This document shows, one piece after another, positions 1-5,507 of a stretch of 5,507 nucleotides of DNA. Under the pieces are notes generated by a model. The model saw only the letters and a list, made by a program, of their open reading frames with translations. It was not told the DNA's origin and did no database searches. Source of the stretch: JBFELU01 sp041572755 (lineage in GTDB: Bacteria; Actinomycetota; Acidimicrobiia; Spongiisociales; UBA11373); NCBI GenBank assembly GCA_041572755.1, contig JBFFRY010000065.1, positions 1-5,507 of the forward strand, given 5' to 3'. A program made the translations under genes and the position numbers. The first letter of the stretch is position 1. Each line of letters opens with the position of its first letter.

Positions 1-41
1 AGAGCGCCTCGGTGGACGAACTGGCGGAGCTGAGAGGATGA
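1..41 (+). CDS. nuoK: NADH-quinone oxidoreductase subunit K, C-terminal end (partial)
   Basis: Only the last 12 codons and the stop (TGA at 39-41) are inside the window, reading SASVDELAELRG. NuoK proteins typically end in a short polar tail of the form (I/V)D-x-(L/V)-x-E-(L/M)-R-G (the E. coli tail ends in IDSVSEMRG, from memory), so this tail fits well. Its position directly upstream of nuoL on the same strand matches the standard nuoJ-K-L-M-N order. NuoK is a small three-helix membrane subunit of complex I that contributes conserved glutamates to the proton path; none of those helices is visible here. The call rests on the tail motif and synteny. Confidence 0.85.
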   Translation, partial: SASVDELAELRG

Positions 42-69
42 GGGGACGCTCCGAGCTCGCCGTGGCATA

Positions 70-111
70 CGGCACGCCGCGCGTCGCAGCCGGGCCGTCG
101 GAGGTGTGCCG
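70..111 (+). promoter_or_regulatory. Possible hairpin masking the nuoL ribosome site
   Basis: Bases 70-78 (CGGCACGCC) can pair with 103-111 (GGTGTGCCG) over nine base pairs including one G-U wobble, leaving a 24-nt loop (79-102). The 3' arm covers part of the GGAGG ribosome site (100-104) and ends directly before the nuoL ATG at 112. If it forms in the mRNA it would reduce independent initiation at nuoL and favour initiation after an upstream ribosome has melted it. A stem of this length is not rare in GC-rich sequence, so the structure is tentative. Confidence 0.3.
100..104 (+). promoter_or_regulatory. Ribosome binding site deciding the nuoL start
   Basis: GGAGG lies 7 nt before ATG 112 and only 1 nt before the alternative GTG at 106. 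The spacing selects ATG 112 as the nuoL start, giving 635 residues rather than 637. Confidence 0.8.
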
Positions 112-2019
112 ATGACCGAGGCCGTCAACGTGCTCGTTCCGCTGGTGATCGCCCTGCCGCTGCTCGGAGCAGTGGTGCTCCATTTCCTGGGGAGGAGGAT
201 CGGCGAGCCGCTGTCGGGGTGGCTGGCGTCCGGCGCCATCGGCGCGTCCTTCGTGCTCGGGTTGATCTCGGCGGTGCCGTTCATCACCGGTGAAGAGCAC
301 CACGCCATCCACATCATGCTCTGGGAGTGGATGCCGGCCATCGGGGCGTCCTTCGAGATCCAGTGGGACGCCCTCTCCGCCCTCATGACCTTGGTCGTGA
401 CCGGCGTCGGCAGCCTCATCCACGTCTTCGCCGTCGGCTACATGCATGGCGACGAGCGCTTCTCGAGGTTCTTCACCTACCTCAACCTCTTCGCCGCGTC
501 GATGCTGACCCTGGTGCTGGCGGGCAACTACGCCATGTTGTTCATGGGCTGGGAGCTGGTGGGGCTCTGCTCCTACCTGCTGATCAGCTTCTGGTACACC
601 AAGCCCTCCGCCGCCGCCGCCGGCAAGAAGGCCTTCGTGGTCAACCGCATCGGTGACCTCGGGTTCATGGTGGCGCTGATGCTGGTGTTCGTGAACTTCG
701 GCACCCTGAGCTTCGAAGGCATCTTCGAGCGGGCCGGAGACGTGCTGAGCACGGGCACCGCCACTGCCATCGGCCTGCTGATGCTGGTCGGCGCGGCCGG
801 CAAGTCCGCCCAGCTGCCGCTCTATGTGTGGCTTCCCGATGCCATGGAAGGCCCCACGCCGGTGTCTGCCCTCATCCATGCCGCCACCATGGTCACCGCC
901 GGTGTCTATCTGGTGGCGCGTTCGGCTTCGATCTTCGAGCTTGCCCCCGCCGCCGGGATGACCGTGGCCACGGTGGGGGCGCTCACGGCACTGTGGGCGG
1001 CGTCGATCGCCATCGCCCAGACCGACATCAAGCGGGTGCTGGCCTACTCCACCGTGTCCCAGCTCGGGTACATGTTCCTGGCGGTGGGCCTCGGCGGCTA
1101 CGTCGCAGGGATCTTCCACCTGATGACCCACGCCTTCTTCAAGGCTCTGCTCTTCCTCGGCTCGGGCTCGGTCATCCATGGCATGGCGGATGAACAGGAC
1201 ATGATGAAGATGGGCGGGCTGCGAAGACACATGCCGGTCACCGCCGCCACCATGGGCATCGCCACGCTGGCAATCGCCGGGTTCCCGCTGCTCGCCGGCT
1301 TCTGGTCGAAGGACGAAATCCTGGGAGTGGCATTCGAAGCGGGCGGGTTCGCATCGGTGCTGTACGTGATCGGCCTGGTCACGGCGCTCCTCACCGCCTT
1401 CTACATGACCCGCCAATGGGTGATGGTGTTCATGGGGGAGGCGCGCTGGGACGAAGGTGTGCACCCCCACGAGTCACCGCGGGTGATGACCGTCCCGCTG
1501 GTGGTGCTCGCCGGCCTCTCGCTTGTGGCCGGATTCGTGAACACCCCGTGGAGGCTGGGGCTGGAACACTTCCTGGAGCCGGCGTTCGAGGGCGTGAAGA
1601 TGGCGCATCCGCCGGAGGGACGCGGGATGTTCCTGCTGCTCGCGGCGGTGTCGGTGGGTGCCGGCCTGGCCGGCCTCGCTGCCGGCGGGTTCGTCTACAC
1701 CCGGCCCCGGCAGATGTGGGAGCGGTTCCAACAGTCGTTTGGCTCGCTGTGGTCGGCCTGGGAGCAGGCCTACCGGGTCGACGACCTCTATGGGGCGGCG
1801 ATCGTCGCTCCCGGCAGGAAGGCTGCCGAAGCCGCTGCGTTCAAGTTCGATCTCCCGGTCATCGACGGGATCGTCAACGGGGTGGGCCGGCTGGTGCGCG
1901 AGGCCGGGACTCGAACCCGCGTCATCCAGACCGGGTTCGTTCGCAACTATGCGGTCGCGTTCGGCGCAGGTCTGATCGGCGTCGTCGTGTGGCTGCTCAT
2001 CGCCGGGGGCGGACTGTGA
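112..2019 (+). CDS. nuoL: NADH-quinone oxidoreductase subunit L (complex I antiporter-like subunit)
   Basis: NuoL is the most distal proton-pumping subunit of the complex I membrane arm. The protein is 635 residues, close to the usual 610-660. Hydrophobic segments fill nearly all of residues 5-530, consistent with about 15 transmembrane helices of the Mrp-antiporter/ND5 fold. Channel residues are all present: E148 in GWELVG, D182 in NRIGD, K231 in GKSAQLPL, H256 in LIHAATMV, H336 and H340 with K344 in THAFFKALLFL, and K400 in GFWSKDE. They correspond to E. coli E144, D178, K229, H254, H334, H338, K342 and K399 (numbers from memory). Residues about 531-610 form the charged lateral helix HL that runs along the arm, and 612-631 the final anchoring helix. 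The start is ATG 112, behind GGAGG. There is no frameshift or missing key residue. It lies 70 bp after nuoK and 94 bp before nuoM, presumably in one transcript. Confidence 0.97.
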   Translation: MTEAVNVLVPLVIALPLLGAVVLHFLGRRIGEPLSGWLASGAIGASFVLGLISAVPFITGEEHHAIHIMLWEWMPAIGASFEIQWDALSALMTLVVTGVGSLIHVFAVGYMHGDERFSRFFTYLNLFAASMLTLVLAGNYAMLFMGWELVGLCSYLLISFWYTKPSAAAAGKKAFVVNRIGDLGFMVALMLVFVNFGTLSFEGIFERAGDVLSTGTATAIGLLMLVGAAGKSAQLPLYVWLPDAMEGPTPVSALIHAATMVTAGVYLVARSASIFELAPAAGMTVATVGALTALWAASIAIAQTDIKRVLAYSTVSQLGYMFLAVGLGGYVAGIFHLMTHAFFKALLFLGSGSVIHGMADEQDMMKMGGLRRHMPVTAATMGIATLAIAGFPLLAGFWSKDEILGVAFEAGGFASVLYVIGLVTALLTAFYMTRQWVMVFMGEARWDEGVHPHESPRVMTVPLVVLAGLSLVAGFVNTPWRLGLEHFLEPAFEGVKMAHPPEGRGMFLLLAAVSVGAGLAGLAAGGFVYTRPRQMWERFQQSFGSLWSAWEQAYRVDDLYGAAIVAPGRKAAEAAAFKFDLPVIDGIVNGVGRLVREAGTRTRVIQTGFVRNYAVAFGAGLIGVVVWLLIAGGGL

Positions 2020-2049
2020 TGTGGCATGTCCAGCCTCGCATCTCCCCTC

Positions 2050-2068
2050 TCACACAACAGGCGTGTGA
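2050..2068. repeat. Short inverted repeat in the nuoL-nuoM spacer
   Basis: TCACAC (2050-2055) and GTGTGA (2063-2068) form a perfect 6-bp inverted repeat around a 7-nt centre. It could be a small RNA hairpin or a dyad operator. There is no following T-run and the genes continue in the same direction, so it does not look like an intrinsic terminator. Its right arm overlaps the first unit of the adjoining tandem repeat. Confidence 0.4.
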
Positions 2069-2090
2069 CGTGCGACGTGTGACGTGGGAC
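2063..2090. repeat. Tandem 14-mer made of GACGTG heptamers
   Basis: Two adjacent 14-bp copies, GTGTGACGTGCGAC (2063-2076) and GTGTGACGTGGGAC (2077-2090), differ at one base. Internally they resolve into three consecutive heptamers, TGACGTG, CGACGTG and TGACGTG (2066-2086), so three ACGT cores sit exactly 7 bp apart. A weaker unit, AGGCGTG, precedes at 2059-2065. The array is the most repetitive sequence in the window and lies entirely in noncoding spacer, ending 23 bp before the nuoM ATG. It may be slippage, a remnant of a dispersed intergenic repeat, or a multi-site protein target; the sequence alone does not decide. Confidence 0.75.
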
Positions 2091-2100
2091 TGCACTCCAA

Positions 2101-2105
2101 AGGAG
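2101..2105 (+). promoter_or_regulatory. Ribosome binding site deciding the nuoM start
   Basis: AGGAG, within AAAGGAG (2099-2105), lies 8 nt before ATG 2114. This favours ATG 2114 over the in-frame GTG at 2084, which sits inside the tandem repeat and would add ten residues (MGLHSKGALP) unlike a NuoM N-terminus. Confidence 0.85.
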
Positions 2106-2113
2106 CGCTGCCC

Positions 2114-3649
2114 ATGCTGACGTGGCTGGTGGCGACGCCGGTGATCGCAGCGGTCGTGGTCGTCTTGTTGCCGCGCAAGCGCACCGAACTGTTCCTGCCT
2201 GTCGGGTTTGCCCTCTCGTTCGTCCCGCTGGCCCTGGCCGGGGTGCTGTTCTTCCAGTTCGACGGCGCGATCGCCGACTTCCAATTCGTCGAGCGCTCCT
2301 CGTGGTACGAGCCGTGGGGGATCGACTGGCATCTGGGGGTCGACGGGATCTCGCTGGGGCTGGTGGTGCTGACCACGATCCTCATTCCGATCTCGCTGGC
2401 CGCCTCCGTCTCCATCGATCGCCGCGTCAAGGAGTTCGTGGTCTATGTCCTGTTGCTCGAAGCGGGATTGATCGGGACGTTCCTGGCGCTCGACCTGTTC
2501 CTGTTCTTCGTGTTCTTCGAGGCGATCCTCATCCCGATGTACTTCATCATCGGAATCTGGGGGTCTGAGCGTCGCATCTACGCCGCGGTGAAGTTCTTCC
2601 TCTATACGGCCTTCGGCTCGGCGCTCATGCTGGCGGGGATCATCGCCATGGCGCTGATGCACAGCCGCCAGGTCGGAGTGCCGTCGTTCGCATTCGCCGA
2701 TCTGCTCGCCCTCGACCTGACCCAGGGCCAGGAGCGGCTGCTGTTCGCTGCCTTCGCCCTGGCCTTTGCCATCAAGGTCCCGATGTTCCCGCTCCACACC
2801 TGGCTCCCCGACGCCCACGTCGAGGCTCCGACGGCCGGGTCGGTGTTGCTGGCAGGCGTGCTGCTGAAGCTGGGCACCTACGGCCTGCTTCGCTTCAACC
2901 TCGGCCTGTTCCCGCAGGCGAGCGTCGACTTCGTGCCGGTGATGGCCACGCTGGCCGTCATCGGCATCGTCTACGGGGCGGTGGTGGCCATCGTTCAGCC
3001 GGACCTCAAGAAGCTGGTGGCGTACTCGTCCGTGAGCCACCTCGGTTTCATCGTTCTCGGGGTATTCGCGCTCACCGCGGCCGGGATCCAGGGCGCGGTG
3101 ATCCAGAACATCAACCACGGACTCACCACCGGTGCCCTGTTCCTTCTGGTCGGGATGATCTACGAGCGCCGCCACACCAAGAAGATCGCCGACTTCGGAG
3201 GACTGGCCAAGGTCATGCCCATCTACGCCGGTGTCTTCCTCTTCACCGCGTTCGCGTCGATCGGCCTTCCCGGACTCAACGGGTTCGTCGGAGAGTTCCT
3301 CGTGCTCATCGGGAGCTACGCCTCGCTCCCGGTGTATGCGATCGTTGCCGCATCCGGCGTCGTACTGGCGGCCATCTACCTCCTCTGGGCCTATGAGCGA
3401 GTGTTCACGGGAATCCCTGACCGGCCAGAGAACGCAGCCCTCGGCGATCTGACCGCCCGGGAGATCGGACTGCTGGTGCCGCTGGCGGCGCTGATCCTCG
3501 TCCTCGGTCTCTATCCCCAGATCCTCCTCGAGAAGACAGAGGCCACCACCGAGGCGCTCCTCGATCGAATCGAGGCGGTCACCGACTACCAGGTGCCGGA
3601 TCCCGGCCGTCTCGGTGACGTGTTCAGCGTGGGGGAGGGTGAAGGATGA
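2114..3649 (+). CDS. nuoM: NADH-quinone oxidoreductase subunit M (complex I antiporter-like subunit)
   Basis: NuoM is the middle-distal antiporter-like subunit of the complex I membrane arm (ND4 homologue), moving protons across the cytoplasmic membrane. The 511-residue length matches the family (about 500-550). About 14 hydrophobic segments span residues 2-472. Conserved channel residues are intact: E136 in FFEAILIPMY, K221 in FAIKVPMFPLH, K252 in LLKLGTYG, H309 in SVSHLGF, H335 in NINHGLTTGALF and E394 in GFVGEFLVL. They correspond to E. coli E144, K234, K265, H322, H348 and E407 (from memory). The signature WLPDAHVEAPTAGS lies at about 230-243. Residues 473-511 form a polar, acidic C-terminal tail after the last helix, ending GEGEG. 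The start is ATG 2114, with AGGAG 8 nt upstream. The stop overlaps the nuoN start as ATGA (3646-3649), so the two are probably translationally coupled. No irregularity is seen. Confidence 0.97.
   Translation: MLTWLVATPVIAAVVVVLLPRKRTELFLPVGFALSFVPLALAGVLFFQFDGAIADFQFVERSSWYEPWGIDWHLGVDGISLGLVVLTTILIPISLAASVSIDRRVKEFVVYVLLLEAGLIGTFLALDLFLFFVFFEAILIPMYFIIGIWGSERRIYAAVKFFLYTAFGSALMLAGIIAMALMHSRQVGVPSFAFADLLALDLTQGQERLLFAAFALAFAIKVPMFPLHTWLPDAHVEAPTAGSVLLAGVLLKLGTYGLLRFNLGLFPQASVDFVPVMATLAVIGIVYGAVVAIVQPDLKKLVAYSSVSHLGFIVLGVFALTAAGIQGAVIQNINHGLTTGALFLLVGMIYERRHTKKIADFGGLAKVMPIYAGVFLFTAFASIGLPGLNGFVGEFLVLIGSYASLPVYAIVAASGVVLAAIYLLWAYERVFTGIPDRPENAALGDLTAREIGLLVPLAALILVLGLYPQILLEKTEATTEALLDRIEAVTDYQVPDPGRLGDVFSVGEGEG
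3634..3638 (+). promoter_or_regulatory. Ribosome binding site of nuoN inside the end of nuoM
   Basis: GGAGG, in a GGGGGAGGG run (3631-3639), lies 7 nt before ATG 3646 and supports that start. It encodes the glycine/glutamate-rich NuoM tail at the same time, which explains the odd GEGEG ending of NuoM. Confidence 0.8.
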
Positions 3650-5145
3650 TCCTGGCGCAGGCCGCTCCGAGCACGTATGTGTCGTGGATCGCCATCGCCC
3701 CCGAGATTGCGCTCGCGCTTGGTGCGGCGATCGTCCTCCTCGTCGATGTGCAGTTCCGCCCCAGGATCCGGGCGCTGGGCGGGGTGGCTTCCCTGGCGCT
3801 CGCCGTGGCGTTCGGGCTCTCGATTCTCCAGAAGCTCCGTCTCGACTCACTGCTCGACGGGTCGCTGGTGGTGCCCGACATCGGCCGCGAGGTGTTCCCG
3901 TTCGCCGAGACCATCGCCTTCGACCCGAATGCCGTCTTTGCCCGCTTCGTGATCCTGATCGTTGCCGGGCTGGGCATCGCCTCCGGCTGGCGGCTGTTCG
4001 AGCGGCTGGGACGGAGGGCCGCCGAAGCGCTGGCGCTGATGCTGATCTCGGCTGCCGGATTCATGTTCATGGCGTCGTCGCTCCACCTGGTGATGATGTT
4101 CCTGGGGCTGGAGGTGGGCTCCATCGCCCTGTATGTGCTTGCCGGGTTCTCCCGGGAGCGTTCGGACTCGGATGAGGCCGCGATCAAGTACTTCCTGCTC
4201 GGATCGGTGGCGTCCGCGGTGTTCATCTACGGGGTGGCGCTGGTCTTCGCCGGGACCGGTCGCCTCAACCTGCTCGCCGTCGCCCAGTACCTCCCGGGCG
4301 TTCAGATTCTTCGTCCCGGCGTGCTGCTCGCCGGGTTGGCGATGCTGATCGTCGGCCTCGCCTTCAAGATCTCGGCCGCCCCCTTCCACTCCTGGGCGCC
4401 GGACGTCTACCAGGGCGCCCCGGCCGGCCTCGTGGGATACATGGCGGCGGCGGCAAAGATCGGCGGGTTCGCCGCGCTCGCCCGGATCCTCTTCTCTGCC
4501 TTCCCTTCGATGACCGACGACTGGGCGCCGCTCGTCGCCGGGCTGGCCACGGTCTCGATGATCCTCGGGGCGCTGCTCGCCGCGGTGCAGGACGACGTCC
4601 GCCGGCTGCTCGCCTATTCGGGCGTGGCCCACGCCGGCTTCATCCTGACCGGGCTCGTGTCGGGCGGGTCGGGAGCCGGAGAGGTGTGGTTCTATCTCGC
4701 CGTGTACACCGTCCAGCTGGTGGGCGCCTTCGGCGTCGTCGCCTCCGTGGCGGGGGCCGGCTCGGGAAGGGCGTCGATCGCCTCGTTCGCGGGGCTGGCC
4801 CGCAGGATGCCGTTCCTCGCCACCACGTTTGCCATCCTGTTGCTGGGAATGGCCGGGCTGCCACTCACCTCGGGGTTCGTGGCCAAGTTCGGTGTCTTCC
4901 AGAGCGCCTGGCAGGGCGGGTTCGAGTGGCTGGTCATCGTCGGCGTGCTCGCCTCCGTGGTCGGCTTCTACTTCTACCTGAAGGTCATCGTCGCCATGTT
5001 CATGCAGGAGTCGGACGCCCCTGAGATGACCGACCCCGGAATCCCGACCCGTTGGGCTCTCGGCTTTGCCGCCACCGCCACCCTGGCGCTTGGCCTGTTC
5101 CCCGAGCCGCTGCTGGCCCTGGCTCGTGACACGCTTCCGATCTGA
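3646..5145 (+). CDS. nuoN: NADH-quinone oxidoreductase subunit N (complex I antiporter-like subunit)
   Basis: NuoN is the antiporter-like subunit closest to the small NuoA/J/K subunits (ND2 homologue) and carries one proton channel of complex I. The length of 499 residues is usual (about 480-530). Roughly 14 hydrophobic segments run from residue 13 to 494. Key residues are present: E156 in FLGLEVGSIALY, K181 in EAAIKYFLLGS, K241 in LAFKISAAPFHSW, K271 in AAAAKIGGF, H329 in SGVAHAGF and K414 in SGFVAKFGVF. E156, K241, K271 and K414 correspond to E. coli E133, K217, K247 and K395 (from memory). The APDVYQGAPAG signature follows at 251-261. The start ATG 3646 overlaps the nuoM stop and has a strong GGAGG. 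It is the last nuo gene in the window. Its 3' end carries the likely start of the next gene, an overlap of 20 bp. It appears intact. Confidence 0.97.
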   Translation: MILAQAAPSTYVSWIAIAPEIALALGAAIVLLVDVQFRPRIRALGGVASLALAVAFGLSILQKLRLDSLLDGSLVVPDIGREVFPFAETIAFDPNAVFARFVILIVAGLGIASGWRLFERLGRRAAEALALMLISAAGFMFMASSLHLVMMFLGLEVGSIALYVLAGFSRERSDSDEAAIKYFLLGSVASAVFIYGVALVFAGTGRLNLLAVAQYLPGVQILRPGVLLAGLAMLIVGLAFKISAAPFHSWAPDVYQGAPAGLVGYMAAAAKIGGFAALARILFSAFPSMTDDWAPLVAGLATVSMILGALLAAVQDDVRRLLAYSGVAHAGFILTGLVSGGSGAGEVWFYLAVYTVQLVGAFGVVASVAGAGSGRASIASFAGLARRMPFLATTFAILLLGMAGLPLTSGFVAKFGVFQSAWQGGFEWLVIVGVLASVVGFYFYLKVIVAMFMQESDAPEMTDPGIPTRWALGFAATATLALGLFPEPLLALARDTLPI

Positions 5146-5507
5146 CCGGGGCCGTACAGGGGTCGTGGCCGGCGCGCTGGTCGCCGTGCTGGCGGTGGGA
5201 TTCGCACTGCCGGTGCTCGGGGCCCGGACCCAGTCCGACCTCGTGCTGATCCGCGAGGGTGACGTCATCGAGGAGGACCTCTACGCCGCCGGCAACGACA
5301 TCCAGGTCGACGGCGTCATCCGCGGGGATCTCGTGGCCTCGGCGTTCGACGAGATCACGATCGCCGGCCGGGTCGAGGGCTCGGTGGTGGCGATTGCGTC
5401 CCGGGTGGTCGTCTCGGGCGAGATCACCGGGTCGCTGCGGGTCGCCACCCCCGACCTCGAAGTCTCGGGGTCGGTAGGAGAGGATGTGTTCGCCGCCGCC
5501 TGGAACG
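5126..5507 (+). CDS. Exported bactofilin-like beta-repeat protein (5' part, runs off the window)
   Basis: From GTG 5126 a frame stays open for 127 codons to the window edge. Residues 1-12 (MTRFRSDRGRTG) are basic, 13-31 are hydrophobic (V/A/L-rich), and a signal-peptidase-like site follows near VLGA-RTQ (residue 33), so the protein is probably exported. From residue 45 there is a short repeat of 17-18 residues, each beginning with glycine: G45, G63, G81, G98 and G115, with the pattern G-x-(V/I)-x-x-(D/S)-(L/V) then alternating hydrophobics. Such ladders are typical of the right-handed beta-helix of bactofilin (polymer-forming cytoskeletal, formerly DUF583) proteins, which polymerise; the exported versions have no settled role. 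The GTG start overlaps nuoN by 20 bp and has no clear ribosome site, suggesting coupling to nuoN. A GTG at 5165 would destroy the basic part of the signal. The C-terminus is unseen, so membrane anchoring cannot be judged. Confidence 0.72.
   Translation, partial: MTRFRSDRGRTGVVAGALVAVLAVGFALPVLGARTQSDLVLIREGDVIEEDLYAAGNDIQVDGVIRGDLVASAFDEITIAGRVEGSVVAIASRVVVSGEITGSLRVATPDLEVSGSVGEDVFAAAWN

Larger units (their letters stand above)
38..115 (+). other. 25-codon reading frame bridging nuoK and nuoL (possible coupling ORF)
   Basis: An ATG at 38-40 overlaps the nuoK stop as ATGA (38-41). The frame runs 25 codons and stops at TGA 113-115, overlapping the nuoL start as a second ATGA (112-115). A GGAG at 26-29 lies 8 nt before the ATG. 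The predicted peptide begins MRGRSELAVAYG, is polar and basic, and resembles no family I know. I infer that, if translated, it would act mainly by carrying ribosomes across the spacer to the nuoL start, perhaps by opening the hairpin at 70-111. In GC-rich DNA such short frames also arise by chance, and there is no direct evidence that it is expressed. Confidence 0.25.
2019..2120 (+). other. 33-codon reading frame bridging nuoL and nuoM (possible coupling ORF)
   Basis: An ATG at 2019-2021 shares its A with the nuoL stop (TGATG, 2017-2021). The frame continues 33 codons and stops at TGA 2118-2120, so it overlaps the nuoM start (ATGCTGA, 2114-2120). The peptide begins MWHVQPRISPL and contains four cysteines, three of them near the C-terminus. 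Only weak G-rich sequence (2005-2012) could serve as its ribosome site. About one third of its codons end in A or T, clearly more than in the flanking genes, which argues against a conserved protein. If translated, it would most plausibly couple nuoL termination to nuoM initiation. It matches no family I know and may be chance. Confidence 0.2.

Noticed and set aside
2050..2068. Inverted repeat as an intrinsic terminator between nuoL and nuoM
   Set aside because: The stem is only 6 bp, with no T-run after it, and subunits of one complex continue immediately downstream.
2084..2113. Upstream GTG start extending NuoM by 10 residues
   Set aside because: The extension lies in the tandem repeat, has no ribosome site, and is unlike NuoM N-termini; ATG 2114 has AGGAG at ideal spacing.
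3616..3622. Another TGACGTG heptamer near the end of nuoM
   Set aside because: A single unit inside coding sequence with no tandem partner; not evidence of a second array.
1997..3850. 617-codon open frame on the minus strand opposite nuoM
   Set aside because: It is a shadow of nuoM in GC-rich DNA. The product is rich in R, E, G, H, D and Q with no domain pattern, whereas the + strand encodes an unmistakable NuoM.
5134..5143. CTTCCGATCT, identical to the last 10 bases of a common sequencing adapter
   Set aside because: Only 10 bases match and the preceding base differs. The nuoN frame ends normally through it and the overlapping frame continues open, so it is most likely coincidence rather than an assembly artefact.
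5260..5267. Palindrome TGACGTCA
   Set aside because: It encodes G-D-V-I within a repeat of the exported protein, and single 8-bp palindromes are expected by chance.
3847..5268. 473-codon open frame on the minus strand opposite nuoN
   Set aside because: Same reason: low-complexity charged product with no recognisable fold, complementary to a clear NuoN.
5259..5477. 72-codon + strand frame with a serine/arginine/proline-rich product
   Set aside because: It is out of frame with the signal-peptide and glycine-repeat protein starting at 5126, which has much better protein character.

Overview
This window is the distal end of a respiratory complex I (NADH:quinone oxidoreductase, type I) operon, all on the + strand: the last codons of nuoK, then complete nuoL, nuoM and nuoN, then the 5' part of a secreted, bactofilin-like beta-repeat protein whose start lies inside the end of nuoN. 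DNA is strongly GC-rich with G/C-ending codons. The order K-L-M-N and the protein sequences fit a free-living high-GC bacterium. Actinomycetota (possibly an Acidimicrobiia-like lineage) is my best guess, at low confidence because no taxonomic marker is present.

Layout: 1-41 nuoK tail; 42-111 a 70-bp spacer with a possible ribosome-site-masking hairpin and a 25-codon bridging reading frame; 112-2019 nuoL; 2020-2113 a 94-bp spacer with a tandem heptamer/14-mer repeat, a small inverted repeat and a 33-codon bridging reading frame; 2114-3649 nuoM; 3646-5145 nuoN, joined to nuoM by an ATGA overlap; 5126-end the secreted repeat protein. No stretch over 300 bases lacks a gene. I see no promoter, terminator, RNA gene, mobile element or CRISPR array.

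NuoL, NuoM and NuoN are the three antiporter-like membrane subunits of complex I. With NuoK they form the proton-translocating membrane arm, which couples quinone reduction to proton export. All three keep the glutamate/lysine/histidine residues of the proton channels, and NuoL keeps its long C-terminal lateral helix, so the module looks functional and ordinary.

The less ordinary parts are the junctions. Each of the two real spacers is bridged by a short frame that begins on the upstream stop codon and ends on the downstream start codon, which could allow termination-reinitiation coupling. The nuoL-nuoM spacer also carries a (T/C)GACGTG heptamer array. The overlap of a bactofilin-like exported protein with nuoN is an unexpected gene partnership. 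I found no clear evidence of a wholly new biological system here.
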